Below are positions 31,169 to 38,152 of a stretch of DNA of 38,381 nt, in pieces (within the stretch, counting starts at the first letter, position 1; each line of letters opens with the position of its first letter). Source of the stretch: UBA525 sp964589765 (GTDB lineage: Archaea; Nanobdellota; Nanobdellia; Woesearchaeales; UBA525); contig CAZPUM010000011.1 of NCBI GenBank assembly GCA_964589765.1, positions 1 to 38,381 on the forward strand, given 5' to 3'. The position numbers were made by a program, and so were the translations under genes. The notes beneath the pieces were generated by a model. It was not told the origin of the DNA and ran no database searches. It was given only the letters and a program-made list of their open reading frames with translations.

Positions 31169-31576
31169 ATGGGAATTACTAGAATTACTATTACCCGGAT
31201 TTCGATTCCTGAAGAGGATAAGCCGAACCTGAATATGGAGCTACAATACCTTTGTGGCTCTTTGGGGCTGTTTAATCAGAGGGACAAGGACAGGAGCAAG
31301 TTTAGAATCTTTATCGAGTTATTGAAGTGTGCTAAGAGGGGTGTTGGTCTGTCTTCTGATGACTTGGCTATGTATTTGGGGTTGACCCGAGCGACTGTGA
31401 TTCATCATCTTCACAACCTTTCACGTTCAGGTCTTATAGAGCATAAGAACAACAAATATTTTTTGGGTGTTGATTCATTGGAACAACTTGTTGAAAAAAT
31501 CAGAGAGGATGTCAACAACACTTTTGACGGGCTAACTCTTGTCGCTAAAAGATGCGATAAAGGGCTTGGCCTTTAG
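31169..31576 (+). CDS. Winged helix-turn-helix protein, candidate regulator of the Hsp70 operon, 135 aa
   Basis: Residues 45-100 contain a winged-helix DNA-binding domain: GLSSDDLAMYLGLTRATVIH with the recognition helix at about TRATVIHHLHNLSRSG, followed by a wing at HKNNKYFLG. The rest is helical, without an obvious ligand-binding domain. It is divergent from grpE, with shared promoter and repeated motifs, so I infer that it controls the grpE-dnaK-dnaJ operon and itself. Archaeal heat-shock repressors such as Phr have this kind of wHTH fold, but I cannot assign it to that family. Its stop overlaps the convergent 75 aa gene by 4 nt. Confidence 0.75.
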   Translation: MGITRITITRISIPEEDKPNLNMELQYLCGSLGLFNQRDKDRSKFRIFIELLKCAKRGVGLSSDDLAMYLGLTRATVIHHLHNLSRSGLIEHKNNKYFLGVDSLEQLVEKIREDVNNTFDGLTLVAKRCDKGLGL

Positions 31577-31800
31577 TGGTTCTGGAAGGGGTTATCTTGA
31601 GAGCCTGCCCACATATCTTTTACTGCGTCGTAAAGAATCTCTGGTGTGCCCATGAGAAGGGTACTTATGTCTGTATCGGTTGAAACCGGAACTTCGATGT
31701 TTGTGATGTCGTAGTTCTCCTCGTAAGAACATCTTTTAGGAAAAAAATCTGGGTCTGAAACCATTGTTGCGCGTAATAGTTTAGGTGTGTAGTTTGCCAT
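31573..31800 (-). CDS. Small unrecognised protein, 75 aa
   Basis: A soluble, acidic protein with no membrane segment. It has GAGG about 8 nt before its ATG at 31800 and a TATA-like box at 31836-31846, so it has its own promoter and a leader of about 15 nt. It is convergent with the regulator gene, with a 4-nt stop overlap. Nothing in it suggests a function. Confidence 0.6.
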   Translation of the reverse strand: MANYTPKLLRATMVSDPDFFPKRCSYEENYDITNIEVPVSTDTDISTLLMGTPEILYDAVKDMWAGSQDNPFQNH

Positions 31801-31835
31801 AATTGTTCCTCAATTGTTACTACTACAAAGTACTG

Positions 31836-31846
31836 ATATTTAAAAA
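31836..31846 (-). promoter_or_regulatory. TATA-like promoter of the 75 aa gene
   Basis: TTTTTAAATAT on the minus strand, predicting a start at about 31815, beside the Cbf5 stop at 31850. Confidence 0.5.
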
Positions 31847-31849
31847 TAA

Positions 31850-32824
31850 CTATTTTTTAGGGTAAATACCTGATGGCATAAAGACTTGGTCTGTCTTGAC
31901 AGCGATTCCTCTGTCGCCCATAAGGTCTTTTGAAGCCATTCTGACAGTTCCCGTCAGTATGAGTTCGTTTTTAAGTGTCATAACCGCCACAGTGTCTTCT
32001 GCCTGGATGTCTGAGTCCAGTTTTGAGATGCCGGGCAGTTTGAGTTGCATTCCATTACATAGTGGCTCAACAGCGGAATCATGGACCCATATCTTTGAGA
32101 GATGCTCAACACCTGTCTCTATTGGCATTAAAATAGCATGGAGTTTGGAAGAATCCCCTTTTTTATGGTAGTGGAAAGCATCTGTAAGGTCCTGAAGACT
32201 AACCATTTGGTTTTCTGAGAATCCTGCTGCTTTTGTCCTGATAAGTTCAGCCATGTGAGCTCCAGTTCCGAGTTTTTCACCGATGTCGTGGCATAGCTTA
32301 CGTATGTAGGTGCCTGCCTGGCACCCCACTCTAAACAACACTTCCTGGCCTTGTATCTCAAGGATCTCCAGGTAGTATATTTTCCTGTACCTCCAGCGTC
32401 TTGCAACGGCGGATTTAATGGGGGGAAGTTGTTTGATTTTTCCGACAAAAGTATCGCAAACCTTCTTGATTTTGTCCTCGGGAACATCCTTGTGGATGTG
32501 CATTAAACAAACATACTCTTTTCCTGCTGTCAGGAGGGATTGCACGATTCTCGTGCCTTTGCCCAGTGCAACTGGAAGAACTCCTGTCACTTGAGGGTCG
32601 AGCGTCCCAGAGTGGCCCGATTTCTTAATTTTCAGGATGTTCTGGACGTAAGCACTGACCTGGTGGCTGGTCGGGCCGGATGGCTTGTTGATAACAACAA
32701 TTCCCCTCTCGAGTTTTTCTTCCACAGACCTTGATTCGGGCGATTTTCCGTATTTAGGGTCTGTGTCACTAGGGGATTTCTCGAGTGTTCGAGTTTCTCT
32801 GCGCTCAAATGGTAAGTGGCCCAT
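31850..32824 (-). CDS. cbf5: tRNA/rRNA pseudouridine synthase Cbf5/TruB family
   Basis: Cbf5 is the catalytic subunit of archaeal H/ACA ribonucleoproteins and can modify tRNA U55 alone. The N-terminus (LPFERRETR) is typical of archaeal Cbf5; then INKPSGPTSHQ, the catalytic Asp76 in GHSGTLDPQVTG, the RWRYRKIYYLEI region, RVGCQAGTYIRKLCHDIG and a C-terminal PUA domain (from about residue 240). 324 residues is normal. The ATG at 32824 is about 25 nt from the shared TATA-like box at 32844-32853. Confidence 0.93.
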   Translation of the reverse strand: MGHLPFERRETRTLEKSPSDTDPKYGKSPESRSVEEKLERGIVVINKPSGPTSHQVSAYVQNILKIKKSGHSGTLDPQVTGVLPVALGKGTRIVQSLLTAGKEYVCLMHIHKDVPEDKIKKVCDTFVGKIKQLPPIKSAVARRWRYRKIYYLEILEIQGQEVLFRVGCQAGTYIRKLCHDIGEKLGTGAHMAELIRTKAAGFSENQMVSLQDLTDAFHYHKKGDSSKLHAILMPIETGVEHLSKIWVHDSAVEPLCNGMQLKLPGISKLDSDIQAEDTVAVMTLKNELILTGTVRMASKDLMGDRGIAVKTDQVFMPSGIYPKK

Positions 32825-32843
32825 TTTGTGGGTATAAACGGCA

Positions 32844-32853
32844 TATTTAAAAA
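32844..32853. promoter_or_regulatory. Candidate bidirectional TATA box between cbf5 and the 150 aa gene
   Basis: TATTTAAAAA lies about 24-25 nt from the cbf5 ATG (minus) and about 27 nt from the ATG at 32877 (plus). A nearby GTTTATAC on the minus strand is too close to serve cbf5. Confidence 0.55.
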
Positions 32854-32876
32854 ATAACTGTTATTGTTACTTGATA

Positions 32877-33329
32877 ATGACAATAGATAAAGAGGTTGTT
32901 TGGGGTTGTACTACCTTGCGTTTGGATGGTCGTCTGGAAAACAAAGTGGTTAGGAAAAACAAAGACTTCTCGTTCTATGTGCCCTTTTATGAGGGCAAGA
33001 GTCTTGCAGTCATGATGGTTTCATGGAGAAGAAAGTTTTTGCCTTACCGTGCTAGAGTCACTTGGTTTCCTGTTGATGCAAGTACGATGAATGTAGGGGT
33101 TGCTGTGAGTCGTCCACGCCTGCCTTTTGGTGATTTCAAAAGAACTGTGGATGAGGTTGATTCTGTTTGCTCGGAGTTAGGGGCTTTATACCTAAAATCT
33201 GAGGTCTGTCCTTCTGGTAAGGCGAGCGGGTTGTCAAGAGAGGTCATGTTAAGATATGGTTGGAATTACGCAGGTTTTGACTATGGTACGATGCACACTC
33301 GTTATTGGAAAAGATTAACTACTAAATAG
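32877..33329 (+). CDS. Unrecognised 150 aa protein
   Basis: A basic, beta-rich soluble protein with no membrane segment. A central part (about residues 60-110) is rich in Val and Phe and could form a sheet; the C-terminus is aromatic (Tyr/Trp). I begin at the ATG at 32877, not the TTG six bases upstream, since it fits a leaderless transcript. No family or motif is recognised. Confidence 0.65.
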   Translation: MTIDKEVVWGCTTLRLDGRLENKVVRKNKDFSFYVPFYEGKSLAVMMVSWRRKFLPYRARVTWFPVDASTMNVGVAVSRPRLPFGDFKRTVDEVDSVCSELGALYLKSEVCPSGKASGLSREVMLRYGWNYAGFDYGTMHTRYWKRLTTK

Positions 33330-33346
33330 TAATAAAATAAGAAACA

Positions 33347-33354
33347 TTTATAAA
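33347..33354 (+). promoter_or_regulatory. TATA promoter of the 143 aa gene
   Basis: TTTATAAA is centred about 26 nt upstream of the ATG at 33376. Confidence 0.6.
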
Positions 33355-33375
33355 TAGAGTTGTGTTGACAAAAAT

Positions 33376-33807
33376 ATGAATGCTAAATTTGATACTCCTG
33401 TTACCCACACAAACAATCGAGATAAAGGCACATACACATGGGTTTCTAAAGATACACACCTATTCTTAATTGACAGGTTTAAAGCTGAAAGACCTATAAT
33501 CTTCTTTCCAGCAATAACAAAGGTTGGATTACAAAGACTTTTTGACAGAACAGAAACGGGCCTGGTAAGAGCGGTATTGGGTGGGATGGTAGAAGCCAAT
33601 GTTGCCAATTTAAATGAGCTTGACCTTTTGGGATACCACCATTCAAGACGTGCTGAATCAAATGTTTACGAACTCGTAAAGAATTTAGGACTGACAAGGG
33701 ATTTGTCAGTCACAGCTGATTACAGCAAAGATATGGGAAGAGGGCATTCACTCCATTTAATCAACCAATTCTACAGTGTAAATGAGTCACGACGACAAAG
33801 TCAATAG
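33376..33807 (+). CDS. Unrecognised 143 aa protein, overlapping a convergent gene
   Basis: A soluble protein with mixed composition and no clear motif. The ATG sits 26 nt beyond a good TATA box, so the start is well supported. The last 47 nt overlap the end of the convergent 179 aa gene, an unusually long convergent overlap. Confidence 0.65.
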   Translation: MNAKFDTPVTHTNNRDKGTYTWVSKDTHLFLIDRFKAERPIIFFPAITKVGLQRLFDRTETGLVRAVLGGMVEANVANLNELDLLGYHHSRRAESNVYELVKNLGLTRDLSVTADYSKDMGRGHSLHLINQFYSVNESRRQSQ

Positions 33808-34300
33808 TCTTGCCCCCTGACCTTAGGTTGTTAATAATTCCACTTAATTCAGCTTCTTGAGGAGGACTTAAAGGGTTATCTCCGTTGTTGGCGCGAATTA
33901 AAGGGAAAATCTTTTTTCTGCCTACCCATTTGTAAGTCACTACGAACGTGCCATTAGAAGGGGCACTTACAACTCTTCCTTCATTGAATTTTCTAACCAT
34001 TATCTTGTGTAAAAACAGTGAGTGGAAAGGTACAAAAAAATCAAAAGAGTCTTTCGGAGGAAGGCCTCCTGCCGTAAATGTCTTTCCTAACAACGCTTCA
34101 ACCTCGGAGTTGGACGGAGGGGTTGTATACGAGGCTGTTTTCAATACCAGACAGGTCTTCTCCTTAGAACTGTCTCTGTTAACATGGTTACTGAAAAAAC
34201 CACTGATGGCAGGATATGTAAACACAACCAGCGTTGATAGTTTAGAACCCTCCTTGTAACATAGGAATGTGTTTCCGAGCCATTTGGTATGAAAACTCAT
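33761..34300 (-). CDS. Unrecognised 179 aa protein downstream of the PEBP gene
   Basis: A basic protein with alternating hydrophobic patches, likely beta-rich, and no signal peptide that I would trust. Its ATG overlaps the PEBP stop (ATGA at 34297-34300), so it is probably translated with it. The gene end overlaps the convergent 143 aa gene by 47 nt. No family is recognised. Confidence 0.6.
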   Translation of the reverse strand: MSFHTKWLGNTFLCYKEGSKLSTLVVFTYPAISGFFSNHVNRDSSKEKTCLVLKTASYTTPPSNSEVEALLGKTFTAGGLPPKDSFDFFVPFHSLFLHKIMVRKFNEGRVVSAPSNGTFVVTYKWVGRKKIFPLIRANNGDNPLSPPQEAELSGIINNLRSGGKTIDFVVVTHLHCRIG

Positions 34301-34752
34301 TGTTTCTCGTAAAGCCCGATTAGTTCCGCCTGGTCAATAATGTGTCCTTCCATGGCTTCCAGAACATCCTTTTTGTCAGCCTCAGGCGGAAGTTCAAGTT
34401 GTTTATCGAGAGCGTAGAGCCTGAAAAAATACCTGTGTTTTCCTTTCGGAGGACAAGGTCCTCCGTACTCTGCGTTCCCCCAGCTATTGAACCCCTCAAT
34501 TGCTTTATCAGGGAACCAGTCCTCAGGAACCTCAGAAATCTCTGGCGGAATGTTCCAGACCACCCAATGGTCCCAGACCATTTTAGGTGCTTTAGGGTCG
34601 GGTGCGTCCGGATCATCCATAAGTAGCGCAAGAGAAACGGTTGTTTCAGGCACTCCGCTAAAAGTGAGAGGTGGACTGATATTCACTCCTTGACATGTGT
34701 ATTTAGAGGGGATATCGCCGTTATTGGTAAACTCTTTACTCTTCAGTTCCAT
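34297..34752 (-). CDS. PEBP/YbhB-family protein
   Basis: Phosphatidylethanolamine-binding-protein family, 151 residues, close to bacterial YbhB. The ligand-pocket motifs are MDDPDAPDPKAP (the DPDxP signature), WDHWVVWNIPP (HWxxWNIP) and YGGPCPPKGKHRYFFRLYAL (GPxPPxGxHRYFFRLYAL). Family members bind anionic or phospholipid-like ligands; the cellular role in archaea is unknown. It follows the lipoprotein gene by 18 nt, with AGGTGAG as ribosome-binding site. Confidence 0.93.
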   Translation of the reverse strand: MELKSKEFTNNGDIPSKYTCQGVNISPPLTFSGVPETTVSLALLMDDPDAPDPKAPKMVWDHWVVWNIPPEISEVPEDWFPDKAIEGFNSWGNAEYGGPCPPKGKHRYFFRLYALDKQLELPPEADKKDVLEAMEGHIIDQAELIGLYEKQ

Positions 34753-34770
34753 GCTCTCACCTGCTGGTTT

Positions 34771-35400
34771 CTACTCGCATTGGAATCGTGCAATTCCGTT
34801 TGCTCCGGGTCCTAATACCCTAATCTCGTTCACCCCTTGGGTAAATGATGTGGACTCTTTCAGAACAACAGGGCTGATTGTACATGTTGCCTCTTCACCA
34901 GGTGCGAGCTCTTCGACGCCTTCGCAGTTATCGGAGAAAACCCCTTGTGACCTGAAAAGTGGTTCGCCCTGATACAGAAGGGGTGTCTTGGTGTTAACTT
35001 CGTACCCGTTAAGAGTTACACGAACACTGGCAATTCCTGAAGGTGGTGGAAACGGAAGGTCCTGATTAAGTTGCCAGGTTTTAGAGTCTAGATTCCTGAA
35101 CCTGAATGTAACTGCGCTCTCGTCTTTATCACAAAAAACGTCATCTGCAGTTATCACGGATTCGTCATCAACAGGGCCAAAAAACTTGTCAAGACCTGAC
35201 TCGATCTCTTGTGTGTCAGACTCATCTGACTCGACTTCTTCAGTCTCTTCAACAACTTCCTCCTTAACCTCTTCTTCCTCTACAACAGGTGGAGGGGGAA
35301 TTTCGTTTTGTTCTTGTTCGTTTTGTTCTTGTACTGGAGCTGTCTGGCAAGCCGAGAGGGCAAGTGCCACCACAATTATTATCGCAAATAGGTATTTCAT
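34771..35400 (-). CDS. Lipoprotein with acidic linker, 209 aa
   Basis: A signal peptide with lipobox (ALALSAC, Cys at about residue 18) is followed by an extremely acidic Glu/Pro/Val-rich linker (about residues 23-65) and a globular C-terminal domain (about 75-209) that is beta-rich with three or four cysteines. I start at the ATG at 35400; the open frame further upstream runs through the promoter. Anchoring on the outer face of the membrane by a lipid is inferred from the lipobox. The linker probably acts as a spacer. Confidence 0.75.
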   Translation of the reverse strand: MKYLFAIIIVVALALSACQTAPVQEQNEQEQNEIPPPPVVEEEEVKEEVVEETEEVESDESDTQEIESGLDKFFGPVDDESVITADDVFCDKDESAVTFRFRNLDSKTWQLNQDLPFPPPSGIASVRVTLNGYEVNTKTPLLYQGEPLFRSQGVFSDNCEGVEELAPGEEATCTISPVVLKESTSFTQGVNEIRVLGPGANGIARFQCE

Positions 35401-35430
35401 GATTTCACCGGTGGTATGGGAGAGGGTCCC

Positions 35431-35438
35431 TATAAAAA
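35431..35438 (-). promoter_or_regulatory. TATA promoter of the 209 aa lipoprotein operon
   Basis: TTTTTATA on the minus strand, centred about 34 nt from the ATG at 35400. Confidence 0.5.
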
Positions 35439-35480
35439 TCTTATTGAGAATAAAAAAAAGAAGGAGTCTCAAAAAAAGGA

Positions 35481-36692
35481 TTAAGCAGGAGTGACGAAAA
35501 CAGGCGGTCTGTTCATATCTTCCACGGTTATGTGTACAACCTGGCTTGTTGTGAACGCACCATCAGTCACGCTGACCTTGACGGTGTATTCTCCTGCATC
35601 GTCATAACCCGTTTCATACGTATCGGAAGTCATCCATCCTGTGTATGTTACGGTCAGTGGGTCTCCTTCTCTGTCAGTTGCGCTGACAGGTAGGACCACT
35701 GTCTCTCCCTCATAGACTGTGATGTCAGGGATATTCTTCAGAACTGGTGCAGTGTTCAGAAGTGCAAGACTGATTCTTACAGTCCTCTTCTCACTGGTTT
35801 TTCCGTCTGAGGCTACAACATCAATGGTGTAATCTCCAGCGTCACCAATCTCTGTTTTCCACACGCCCTTGTTATCGAATGGGTCGCTGAAAGTGACTGT
35901 GACCTTGTCGTTATCAGGGTCATCAATCAATTCTGTGGGCAGGGTTATCACATCGTTCTCTGTTGCAGTAATACTGCTAGGGAAGTCATCAAGGAACACA
36001 GGTGGCCTGTTAACATTCTTTACTGTCACAAGAACCTCTTCCTTGACGATGTGTAGTATCTCGTTGTCCCTCTTGTCACTTGCTGTGATTACTACCTTGT
36101 GAGTTCCTGCATCGTCGTAAGTTGTAGTGTATCTCCAGCTGGACATCCAACCGCTATACGTGACAACAACCTCTGTATCATCCTCGTCTGAAATGGTACA
36201 ACTGTCGTGCAGGTCAATCATCTCGCCTTCCTTGACTATCACTGGCGTACAATCAATAACTGGTGGTCTGTTGGATCTACCAACGATGACAAGGATTGTT
36301 TCCATTGTCTCTTCCTTACCATCTGATGCCTCAACAGCCACATAGTATCGGCCTTCATCCCCAATGTTTGTCTGCCATCTTCCTTTCTTGTCGAAAGGTT
36401 CTGTGAAAGCATACGTGACTTTGTCACCATCAGGGTCAATAGCTTCAGGGCTCAGCTCAATAAGGTCGCCCTCTACTGCTGAGACTGTGAAATATGGCTC
36501 TTCTACAGGTTCCTGTACAAGCTCTTCTGGTGTCTCCGGTGCCTCTGGAAGCTCATCTTCTAGGATATCTTCAGCTTCCCAGGTTACGGAGTCGTTGTCA
36601 AAAACTTCCGCTCCCGTCGGGAACGGTTCTTCTGGTGCGGCAGTACAAGCTACTAGAAACACAAGCAGTGCCGCTACGATTAGTTTATTCAT
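35481..36692 (-). CDS. Lipoprotein with four Ig/cadherin-like repeats in ABAB order, 403 aa
   Basis: The lipobox LVAC puts the lipidated Cys at about residue 16. After an acidic linker come four beta-sandwich-like repeats of about 80-95 residues joined by Asn-Arg-Pro-Pro-Val-type linkers. Repeats 1 and 3 share PFDxKGxWxTxIGDxG and ASDGK; repeats 2 and 4 share GWMxS, TxYDDAG and a Val-rich strand. Such repeats usually make a stalk that projects a ligand-binding site. A GGGGGAG Shine-Dalgarno precedes the ATG. Function: probable surface stalk or adhesin. Confidence 0.8.
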   Translation of the reverse strand: MNKLIVAALLVFLVACTAAPEEPFPTGAEVFDNDSVTWEAEDILEDELPEAPETPEELVQEPVEEPYFTVSAVEGDLIELSPEAIDPDGDKVTYAFTEPFDKKGRWQTNIGDEGRYYVAVEASDGKEETMETILVIVGRSNRPPVIDCTPVIVKEGEMIDLHDSCTISDEDDTEVVVTYSGWMSSWRYTTTYDDAGTHKVVITASDKRDNEILHIVKEEVLVTVKNVNRPPVFLDDFPSSITATENDVITLPTELIDDPDNDKVTVTFSDPFDNKGVWKTEIGDAGDYTIDVVASDGKTSEKRTVRISLALLNTAPVLKNIPDITVYEGETVVLPVSATDREGDPLTVTYTGWMTSDTYETGYDDAGEYTVKVSVTDGAFTTSQVVHITVEDMNRPPVFVTPA

Positions 36693-36734
36693 TTTGAGAC
36701 TCCCCCAATTTTTATGGTTTGAGAGTTACTCTTC

Positions 36735-36743
36735 TATATAAAA
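36735..36743 (-). promoter_or_regulatory. TATA promoter of the ABAB lipoprotein
   Basis: TATATAAA-type box (minus-strand TTTTATATA), predicting a leader of about 20 nt. Confidence 0.55.
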
Positions 36744-36782
36744 CTGTTTCTCTTGAATAGTGAGAACAGACGTTCCATTAAG

Positions 36783-36790
36783 TATTTATA
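36783..36790 (+). promoter_or_regulatory. TATA promoter of the 223 aa lipoprotein
   Basis: TATTTATA is centred about 26 nt upstream of the ATG at 36813, supporting that start over the GTG at 36798. Confidence 0.6.
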
Positions 36791-36812
36791 GAGTGGCGTG
36801 GTGCTTGGAATT

Positions 36813-37484
36813 ATGAGAGCGTACTGGTTATTCCTTGGTTTGATGTTGATTATTGCCTGTACCCCACAGACACAGGACTGTGATGATGCTTGTATGGTCC
36901 AGAGGGCCGTCGATGAAGGAGACCCAATAATATGTGGTTTGTTTTCAGATACCAGTAAACAGAACTGGTGTTACAACGAGGTTGCAGTTGCTATGGGTGA
37001 CAGTTCAGTATGTGAGAATATCTTTGATGAGCGCGCAGAGGCTTTCTGTGTAAGTGCTGTCGCTGTTGATACCGACAATCTTGATGTTTGTAAGTCTATT
37101 GAGCATTCACCAGCCAGGGATTCTTGTCTCTTTGAGATTGCTAAAGATAGAAACGACCCTTCCATTTGTGGAGATATAGCTCAGAAGAAAGGATACGGTG
37201 ACAACTGTGCATACGACGTTTCCAAGATTACTCAGGACCCAGTAGGTTGTCAGTATATTGAGAATGTTTCCTTAGCCAGGAAGTGCTATTTCTTTAGAGC
37301 CGGCGAGAACAACGATACCTCTATTTGCGACAGTATAATCGAGTCGGCTTTCTGGAAAGACTGGTGTAAGGTCAATATTGCTATTGGAAATCTTGACGTG
37401 AACATCTGTGAACAAGCAGACAACACCTCTATTGTTTCTCAGTGTAAGGCTATTGTTAAACAAGAAATACGCAAGGTCGAGTAA
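36813..37484 (+). CDS. Cysteine-repeat lipoprotein, 223 aa
   Basis: The lipobox LIIAC is near residue 16. The exported part consists of about six repeats of roughly 30 residues, each with two cysteines in the pattern Cys-x2-Ile ... Cys-x3-Ala/Ile, often beginning with Asp-x-Ser-x-Cys. The regular spacing suggests a helical solenoid locked by disulfides. I chose the ATG at 36813; a GTG 15 nt upstream would add five residues. It is divergent from the ABAB lipoprotein. Function unknown. Confidence 0.75.
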   Translation: MRAYWLFLGLMLIIACTPQTQDCDDACMVQRAVDEGDPIICGLFSDTSKQNWCYNEVAVAMGDSSVCENIFDERAEAFCVSAVAVDTDNLDVCKSIEHSPARDSCLFEIAKDRNDPSICGDIAQKKGYGDNCAYDVSKITQDPVGCQYIENVSLARKCYFFRAGENNDTSICDSIIESAFWKDWCKVNIAIGNLDVNICEQADNTSIVSQCKAIVKQEIRKVE

Positions 37485-37520
37485 TCTTTAAGAATAGGGC
37501 AAGGTCGCTAATGTTCTGAC

Positions 37521-37593
37521 AGCCCTGTAGTGTAGTGGCCAATCATCTCAGACTTTGGATCTGGGGACCGCGGTTCGAATCCGCGCAGGGCTA
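37521..37593 (+). tRNA. tRNA-Gln (anticodon TTG)
   Basis: The acceptor stem pairs AGCCCTG (37521-37527) with CAGGGCT (37586-37592), with A73 as discriminator and no encoded CCA. The anticodon stem TCAGA/TCTGG encloses CTTTGGA, giving anticodon TTG (Gln, CAA). The T arm CGCGG-TTCGAAT-CCGCG is perfect. An oligo-T run follows directly. Confidence 0.93.
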
Positions 37594-37595
37594 TG

Positions 37596-37616
37596 TTTTT
37601 GTTATGGACCTTTTTT
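37596..37616 (+). terminator. T-rich end of the tRNA transcript
   Basis: TTTTT at 37596-37600 and TTTTTT at 37611-37616 follow the tRNA, ahead of the convergent lipoprotein stop at 37623. Confidence 0.45.
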
Positions 37617-37622
37617 GTGATT

Positions 37623-38111
37623 CTATATTTTTTCAAGCATTTTCAAACCTAATGCCTCAACATAACCTTTGGCTTGCGCACTTCCTTTTGAAGTGACGTG
37701 TACGAGGAACGGGTCCTCAACAATCCAAAAGTGGTAGTAATAGGTTGTCGATTCATTGTTGACGTAGAACCTGCTTAATTGACCATAAGAATTTTCTTCT
37801 ATCAGGCCCTGGTATCCTCTGAGATGGAGTGACTTGTACTGGTACGAGCCGTTTAGGTCATCGAAGTTGGTGTACTTGTATATTTGAGTTGTGATGTTGG
37901 TCTCCTGACCAGTGAAATTACAAATGCTGTACTGTTTAAGAGGGGCACGCTCATGTGTTTCATAACTTTCAGTCTGACAACCTTCTGCGCTCAGTTTTAT
38001 GCTGTTAAGTTCCTGTTCGTCAGGGATAAGATGGGATATATCTGTAACAGGCTGATTGGTACAACCTATTAGAAAGATAATTAATCCGATAAATACAACG
38101 TACGAGTTCAT
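37623..38111 (-). CDS. Small lipoprotein, 162 aa
   Basis: A signal peptide with lipobox FLIGC (Cys at about residue 17) precedes a domain of about 145 residues, probably alpha/beta, with two more cysteines. The ATG at 38111 is about 28 nt from the TATA-like box at 38135-38144, so the frame's TTG start upstream (38120) is less likely. It is convergent with the tRNA. The family is not recognised. Confidence 0.7.
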   Translation of the reverse strand: MNSYVVFIGLIIFLIGCTNQPVTDISHLIPDEQELNSIKLSAEGCQTESYETHERAPLKQYSICNFTGQETNITTQIYKYTNFDDLNGSYQYKSLHLRGYQGLIEENSYGQLSRFYVNNESTTYYYHFWIVEDPFLVHVTSKGSAQAKGYVEALGLKMLEKI

Positions 38112-38134
38112 CTTGAACAAAAAATATTATTATG

Positions 38135-38144
38135 GTATAAATAT
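38135..38144 (-). promoter_or_regulatory. TATA promoter of the 162 aa lipoprotein
   Basis: ATATTTATAC on the minus strand, centred about 28 nt before the ATG at 38111. Confidence 0.55.
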
Positions 38145-38152
38145 ACTGTGCT

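Noticed and set aside
32632..32883. 83-residue minus-strand ORF overlapping the cbf5 start
   Set aside because: A shadow frame over cbf5 and its promoter with no support of its own.
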